This document shows, piece after piece, positions 60,921 through 64,000 of a stretch of 64,000 nucleotides of DNA; the first letter of the stretch is position 1, and every line of letters starts with the position of its first letter. Origin of the DNA: Lewinellaceae bacterium (GTDB lineage Bacteria > Bacteroidota > Bacteroidia > Chitinophagales > Saprospiraceae); assembly GCA_020636075.1 (NCBI GenBank), contig JACJYO010000004.1:496001-560000 (forward strand), read 5' to 3'. The notes under the pieces were generated by a model. The model was not told the origin of the DNA and did no database searches. It saw nothing but the letters and a program-made list of their open reading frames with translations. A program made the position numbers and the translations under genes.

Positions 60921-61118
60921 AGAGGTATTTTGAAAGAAATTAGTGGGGAATATTCTATTCTTTAGCCCTAGCGCATGTTTAATCTTGGATTGTGTTTCTG
61001 GGCTGAGTAGACCTTTAGGAATAGAAATCCCTGCTTTTTTGACCTTTCTTCTGAGCGTTGAGTAGGAAATATTTAACTCTTTAGCAAGTTCGTCGCGGGT
61101 TTTAAAACCTTGTTCCAT
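60909..61118 (-). CDS. Small helix-turn-helix protein
   Basis: 69 aa. A HTH is clear: TRDELAKELNISYSTLRRKV (about 7-26), then KAGISIPKGLLSPETQSKIK, which could be a second helical element. It likely binds DNA and may control the downstream secreted-protein/GLPGLI/barrel unit. Its stop codon lies inside the phased A-tract repeat, so the gene's end and the putative control region overlap. Family not identified. Confidence 0.7.
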   Translation of the reverse strand: MEQGFKTRDELAKELNISYSTLRRKVKKAGISIPKGLLSPETQSKIKHALGLKNRIFPTNFFQNTSDRF

Positions 61119-61531
61119 TCGATAAAGAATTTTTAGCGGTTAAAGCTGCTGCGCTTAATTACAGTGGTTCGCGCTACTGCCTTTTTTTATATAATTTCCC
61201 ATCCCGCCGAAAGCAATTCGCTTTCGGCAGATAAAGTCCTCCCTTCAAGCTCAAGGCTCGATACAGAAAGGGTCACCAAAATCTGGCTGAAAAACTGGTT
61301 GAGAACCGGGGATTAAAGGCTTCTTGCGCGGGATTAAACTTACCGGACAGAGGATTCCGGCCATAGTATAATTTGGATGATTTTCGAAGATACAAATTCC
61401 CGCTATACACGCCAAATCCAACTGTATTAAACATTCTTCCCAGGTGGAGATGTCGCTAAAAACCAATGCTTTGAAATAATGTTAAATCTCAAACACACCT
61501 CAACACATACACCAAAAATAATCAACCGCTC
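61119..61531. other. Intergenic gap with a doubtful 71-codon frame
   Basis: 413 nt between the HTH gene and the nuclease gene. A reverse-strand frame at 61251-61466 starts with TTG and ends LIPGSQPVFQPDFGDPFCIEP (shown from its last part), which has a gene-like composition but no recognised family or signal. I leave it unassigned. No RNA or hairpin was seen. Confidence 0.35.
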
Positions 61532-62368
61532 ATGCAAAAACACCTGATACTCGCCATTTTTCTGTTTTGTGCCGGCAACCAACTCGCTGCCCAACCCCTG
61601 ACCGCCATCACCTACAACATCCGCTACGCCACGGAAAACGACGGCGCCGATGCCTGGTCGCAGCGCCGTGACTTCCTGGCCGCCCAGTTGCGTTTTCACA
61701 AACCCGACGTGTTCGGTGTTCAGGAAGGGCTCAAATCACAGTTGGACTACCTGGTCGAACAATTGCCCAACTACACCTACGTCGGCGTGGGCCGTGACGA
61801 CGGCCGTGAAGGCGGCGAATACTCCGCCTTGTTTTATCGCACCGACCGCTTCCGGGCGCTGGAATCGGGCACCTTCTGGCTCTCGGAAACGCCCGAAAAG
61901 CCCTCCAAAGCCTGGGACGCTGCTTTGCCGCGCATCTGTACCTGGGCACTGCTCGAAGACACGGCCTCCGGCCAAAAACTGCGGGTGTTCAATACGCATT
62001 TCGATCATATCGGGCAGGTGGCGCGGCAAAATTCCGCGGCACTGATTTTGAAAAAAATGGCGGAAATGAATACGGAAGATGTACCTGCTGTGTTCATGGG
62101 CGACCTAAATACGGAACCCGGAACAGCGCCCATCGAACAAATCGCCGAAAGTATGCGCGATGCCCACGACTACAGCCTGGAACCGCCGTTCGGCCCGGAA
62201 GGTACCTTCAATGGATTTGAGTTTAAGGAACCGGTCACGCGCCGAATCGACTACATTTTTGTGTCGCACGGGCTGGAGGTGCTGCAATACGCCGTGCTGA
62301 GCGATTCCCGCAATTGCCATTATCCTTCAGATCATTTGCCGGTGCTGGCGCGGCTCCGTGAAAAGTAG
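61532..62368 (+). CDS. Exported endonuclease/exonuclease/phosphatase-family protein
   Basis: 278 aa with a signal peptide (MQKHLILAIFLFCAGNQLAA). The EEP fold motifs are complete: TYNIRYATENDGADAW, PDVFGVQEGLKSQLDYL (metal Glu), FNTHFDHIGQVAR, MGDLNTEPGTAPI (Asp-Leu-Asn) and the closing SDHLPVLARL (Asp-His pair). These enzymes cut DNA, or hydrolyse phosphodiesters of nucleotides or sphingomyelin-type lipids. It is exported by its signal peptide, so a nutrient or degradative role outside the cytoplasm is likely. The substrate is not readable. Confidence 0.9.
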   Translation: MQKHLILAIFLFCAGNQLAAQPLTAITYNIRYATENDGADAWSQRRDFLAAQLRFHKPDVFGVQEGLKSQLDYLVEQLPNYTYVGVGRDDGREGGEYSALFYRTDRFRALESGTFWLSETPEKPSKAWDAALPRICTWALLEDTASGQKLRVFNTHFDHIGQVARQNSAALILKKMAEMNTEDVPAVFMGDLNTEPGTAPIEQIAESMRDAHDYSLEPPFGPEGTFNGFEFKEPVTRRIDYIFVSHGLEVLQYAVLSDSRNCHYPSDHLPVLARLREK

Positions 62369-62399
62369 CCGATACGTGGAAATGTTTAGATAATGAAAT

Positions 62400-62545
62400 C
62401 GAGTTGTGACCAACTGTTCTGGAGACAGGTTTTTTTATTTTTTAGACAGGATCGACATGATTTTGCAGGATTAAACGGCCATAGGCCGTTTAATCCTGTA
62501 TTTTCCTGTTAATCTTGTCTATTCTATTTCATGGTCACAACTTGA
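62400..62545. repeat. Nested inverted repeats, GACAGGATTAACAG family
   Basis: Outer arms GAGTTGTGACCA (62401) and TGGTCACAACTTG (62532) enclose an inner hairpin, TAGACAGGATCGACATGATT... paired with ...CCTGTTAATCTTGTCTA, centred on GGCCATAGGCC. The outer right arm overlaps the last codons and stop of the next reverse-strand gene. Confidence 0.75.
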
Positions 62546-62547
62546 GT

Positions 62548-63684
62548 TTAAGCAGTCGGTTCCTGCTCAAATGGCGCCGACAGCAAATCGGTCGTTTCCT
62601 GATAGCAGCGAAACATATCGGCAATAAAATGTAAGCGGTCGTACAGGTCGGCCCAATCCTTTGCACCGGTATTCTTCAGACTATCCGCAGTAGGGTCAAT
62701 TTTTTTTAACAAAATTAGCAAGTCGGGGTTGGTCAGCTTTTGCAGATCGGGCGGGAAATGCGCCTTCAAATCTGCCCCGAGGTGCAGGTTTAGTCCCTTG
62801 GGCAAACTTAGTTCCATCATATAGCTGCTTAAGAACAAACGGATATGATGCCGGGCGACTGCTGCAAATTTTTCAGTGGCCAAATCCAGCGGTGTGGGCC
62901 TGTTAAAAATGGATTTGAACAACCAGCCAACGTCGAGCAACCAGCGTTGATTTGGAAAAAGCGATTTGAGAAGATTTGCTTTGAAAAGCGCGGGTTCAGT
63001 CACGGAGGCCTCCAGCGCTTCCGCGATTTCCGGTTGCAGGCGGGTTTGTTCGTGGAAACCGATTTCAATGTTGGCCAGTAAAATTAGCTCGGCTTTTTTC
63101 TTTTTATCCGGTTCAAAAAAAGCCAGGTAGTAGCGCCTGAACGCCTGCTTCAGATAGCGCTGTCCATTGGGCGGGTCGCCGGCCCGGAGGCTGTTGCAAA
63201 AACGGGTGATTCGGACTTCGTCGTAGCTGTTGTCTTTTCCGCAGCTGGCTAAAAAACGGGCAAACTCCCGAGCTATTTCCGCATATACTTTTTGATTGCC
63301 ACGGGCAACGGCATCGCTTGCCCGGTCAATAGCAGCCTTGGGGTCTGCTGTGTCCCAGACCAGTTTTGTGATGGCCTTTTTATCCATGTTAGCGCCCTTT
63401 GCCAGCGCAGCTTCTGCAATGTCGTAGATGATCTGGCTGAGCGCAGGCACGGCAGCCAGTTTGCTGTCCAGTGCCCGGATGAGATCTTCTTTCCGGATGG
63501 TTTGGCCTGCTTGTCTGGATGCCCAGGTGGCAAAGGTGCACCAGTTGGCGCAGCGCCCCAAACGTGTAGTCAGCAGCGTGGATATCTCGTAGTAGCTTTG
63601 GGTAATTTGAAAATTTCGGGCGACCGGGTCGGGCATCGCCGAAATTCGGTCTACTGCTTCGAGTGTGGTCAGCGTGTTGTGCAT
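62548..63684 (-). CDS. Unrecognised cytoplasmic protein, all-helical
   Basis: 378 aa, no signal peptide and no membrane helix. It is rich in helices (AALAKGANMDKKAITKLVWD, REFARFLASCGKDNSYDEVR, HIRLFLSSYMMELSLPKGLN). Residues 26-60 (ITQSYYEISTLLTTRLGRCA, then NWCTFATWASRQAGQTIRKED) have two Cys and a Trp pair that could be a conserved core. I do not recognise a family and assign no function. It stands alone between two hairpin elements. Start is the ATG at 63684. Confidence 0.7.
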   Translation of the reverse strand: MHNTLTTLEAVDRISAMPDPVARNFQITQSYYEISTLLTTRLGRCANWCTFATWASRQAGQTIRKEDLIRALDSKLAAVPALSQIIYDIAEAALAKGANMDKKAITKLVWDTADPKAAIDRASDAVARGNQKVYAEIAREFARFLASCGKDNSYDEVRITRFCNSLRAGDPPNGQRYLKQAFRRYYLAFFEPDKKKKAELILLANIEIGFHEQTRLQPEIAEALEASVTEPALFKANLLKSLFPNQRWLLDVGWLFKSIFNRPTPLDLATEKFAAVARHHIRLFLSSYMMELSLPKGLNLHLGADLKAHFPPDLQKLTNPDLLILLKKIDPTADSLKNTGAKDWADLYDRLHFIADMFRCYQETTDLLSAPFEQEPTA

Positions 63685-63771
63685 CGGGCTCCGTTGTTCA
63701 AAATTGCCCGGGTCAGCAAATGCTTACCTGCGGGGCTGTAAGGGCATGCTGCTTGGTATTTAATGCTGTTT

Positions 63772-63900
63772 GGGGATTTCCTGCCAGAGCCAAACAGTTC
63801 TTTTTTTGTCATTTTTAAGGCCTAAAGCCTTGATAGGTACTTTCAGAAATGCAAAAACGGACAAAAAAAGCGCTTATTTTGGTTCTGGCAGAAAATCCCC
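63772..63900. repeat. Long inverted repeat at the window end
   Basis: Arms GGGGATTTCCTGCCAGAGCC... (63772-63794) and its complement (63878-63900) pair at 21 of 23 positions, and an inner TTTTTTTGTC/GACAAAAAAA pair extends the stem. No gene was seen between 63685 and 64000. It could be a small non-autonomous (MITE-like) element. Confidence 0.7.
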
Positions 63901-64000
63901 AATATGCCCTACTTTCAGATGTGTTATGCCGGTTGGGTTTTGGCATTCATGCCCAACCACCCCGATTGTGATTATTTTTTAAAATTCCATTGGCCCGGGT

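Noticed and set aside
61251..61466. 71-codon reverse-strand gene
   Set aside because: TTG start, no family, no signal; kept only as a note in the gap because support is too weak.
1..64000. tRNA, rRNA or prophage genes
   Set aside because: I scanned the gaps by eye and saw no cloverleaf with a TTCGAAT-type loop, no rRNA-like conserved blocks, and no phage structural or integrase genes; a covariance search would be needed to be certain.

Overview
The window looks like chromosomal DNA of a Bacteroidota bacterium, most likely a Saprospiria-type organism (Saprospiraceae, Haliscomenobacter or Lewinella relatives). The basis is type IX secretion (T9SS) C-terminal sorting domains on secreted proteins, a GLPGLI-family protein, a choice-of-anchor L/PKD protein, a DUF4834 small protein, the absence of obvious Shine-Dalgarno sequences, several TAnnTTTG-like -7 boxes, and frequent TTG/GTG starts. 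The assignment rests on recognition alone, not on a database search. No rRNA, tRNA, CRISPR array or prophage was seen.

Layout. 0-6.5 kb: a truncated DUF6265 protein, a VOC-DinB fusion, a REP-associated (RAYT-like) transposase with five REP palindromes, an S41 peptidase and a MacB/FtsX-type permease. 6.5-13 kb: a periplasmic histidine phosphatase lipoprotein, an AarF/UbiB kinase, an SLC13-type transporter, an EamA permease, a DUF4834 small gene and purC. 13-24 kb: an RffA/WecE-like sugar aminotransferase, a subtilase with two SH3 domains, an NTF2-like protein, a thioredoxin overlapping a VanY-type lipoprotein, a redoxin-nadC pair, an ABA4-like membrane protein, a T9SS cell-surface protein and an RhlE-type helicase. 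24-38 kb: cydAB, a DNA/RNA endonuclease, a GNAT protein, an SLC12-like transporter, a K+ channel with a zinc ribbon, dnaK and a T9SS-exported M43 metalloprotease.

39.5-49.2 kb is the most interesting block. Six same-strand, tightly packed genes encode a secreted leucine-rich-repeat protein, a SIR2-like protein with an EAD11-like tail, an nSTAND-type NTPase with one membrane helix, and three more secreted LRR proteins. The four LRR proteins share an N-terminal TPR-like/coiled-coil/NAFYFYADRF/WG-like module. I read it as a split STAND conflict or signalling system: a cytosolic SIR2 effector, a membrane NTPase switch, and a bank of duplicated, diverged extracytoplasmic LRR sensors. This is inference.

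49-56.5 kb: a lipoprotein, a DUF486 protein, a RecB/AddA-like helicase carrying an in-frame translated repeat, a [2Fe-2S] ferredoxin-adenylate cyclase-globin triple fusion, and an outer-membrane protein. 56.5-61.2 kb is visibly more A+T-rich and holds T9SS-domain remnants and a GLPGLI cluster: a beta-barrel, a GLPGLI protein, a small secreted protein and a small HTH protein, with operator-like repeats. 61.5-64 kb: an endonuclease/exonuclease/phosphatase protein and an unrecognised 378-aa protein.

Across the whole window the intergenic gaps hold long imperfect hairpins of several sequence families (CACCACGGAGGCACGGAG, GCGTATTTCCCGCAGAG, CACAGATTTTACACAGATT, GACAGGATTAACAG, TTTCAAATTTGAAA, ACCCCGTCTGTTAGACGGGGT and others). 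Some are nested in one another, some supply stop codons, and one sits inside a coding sequence.
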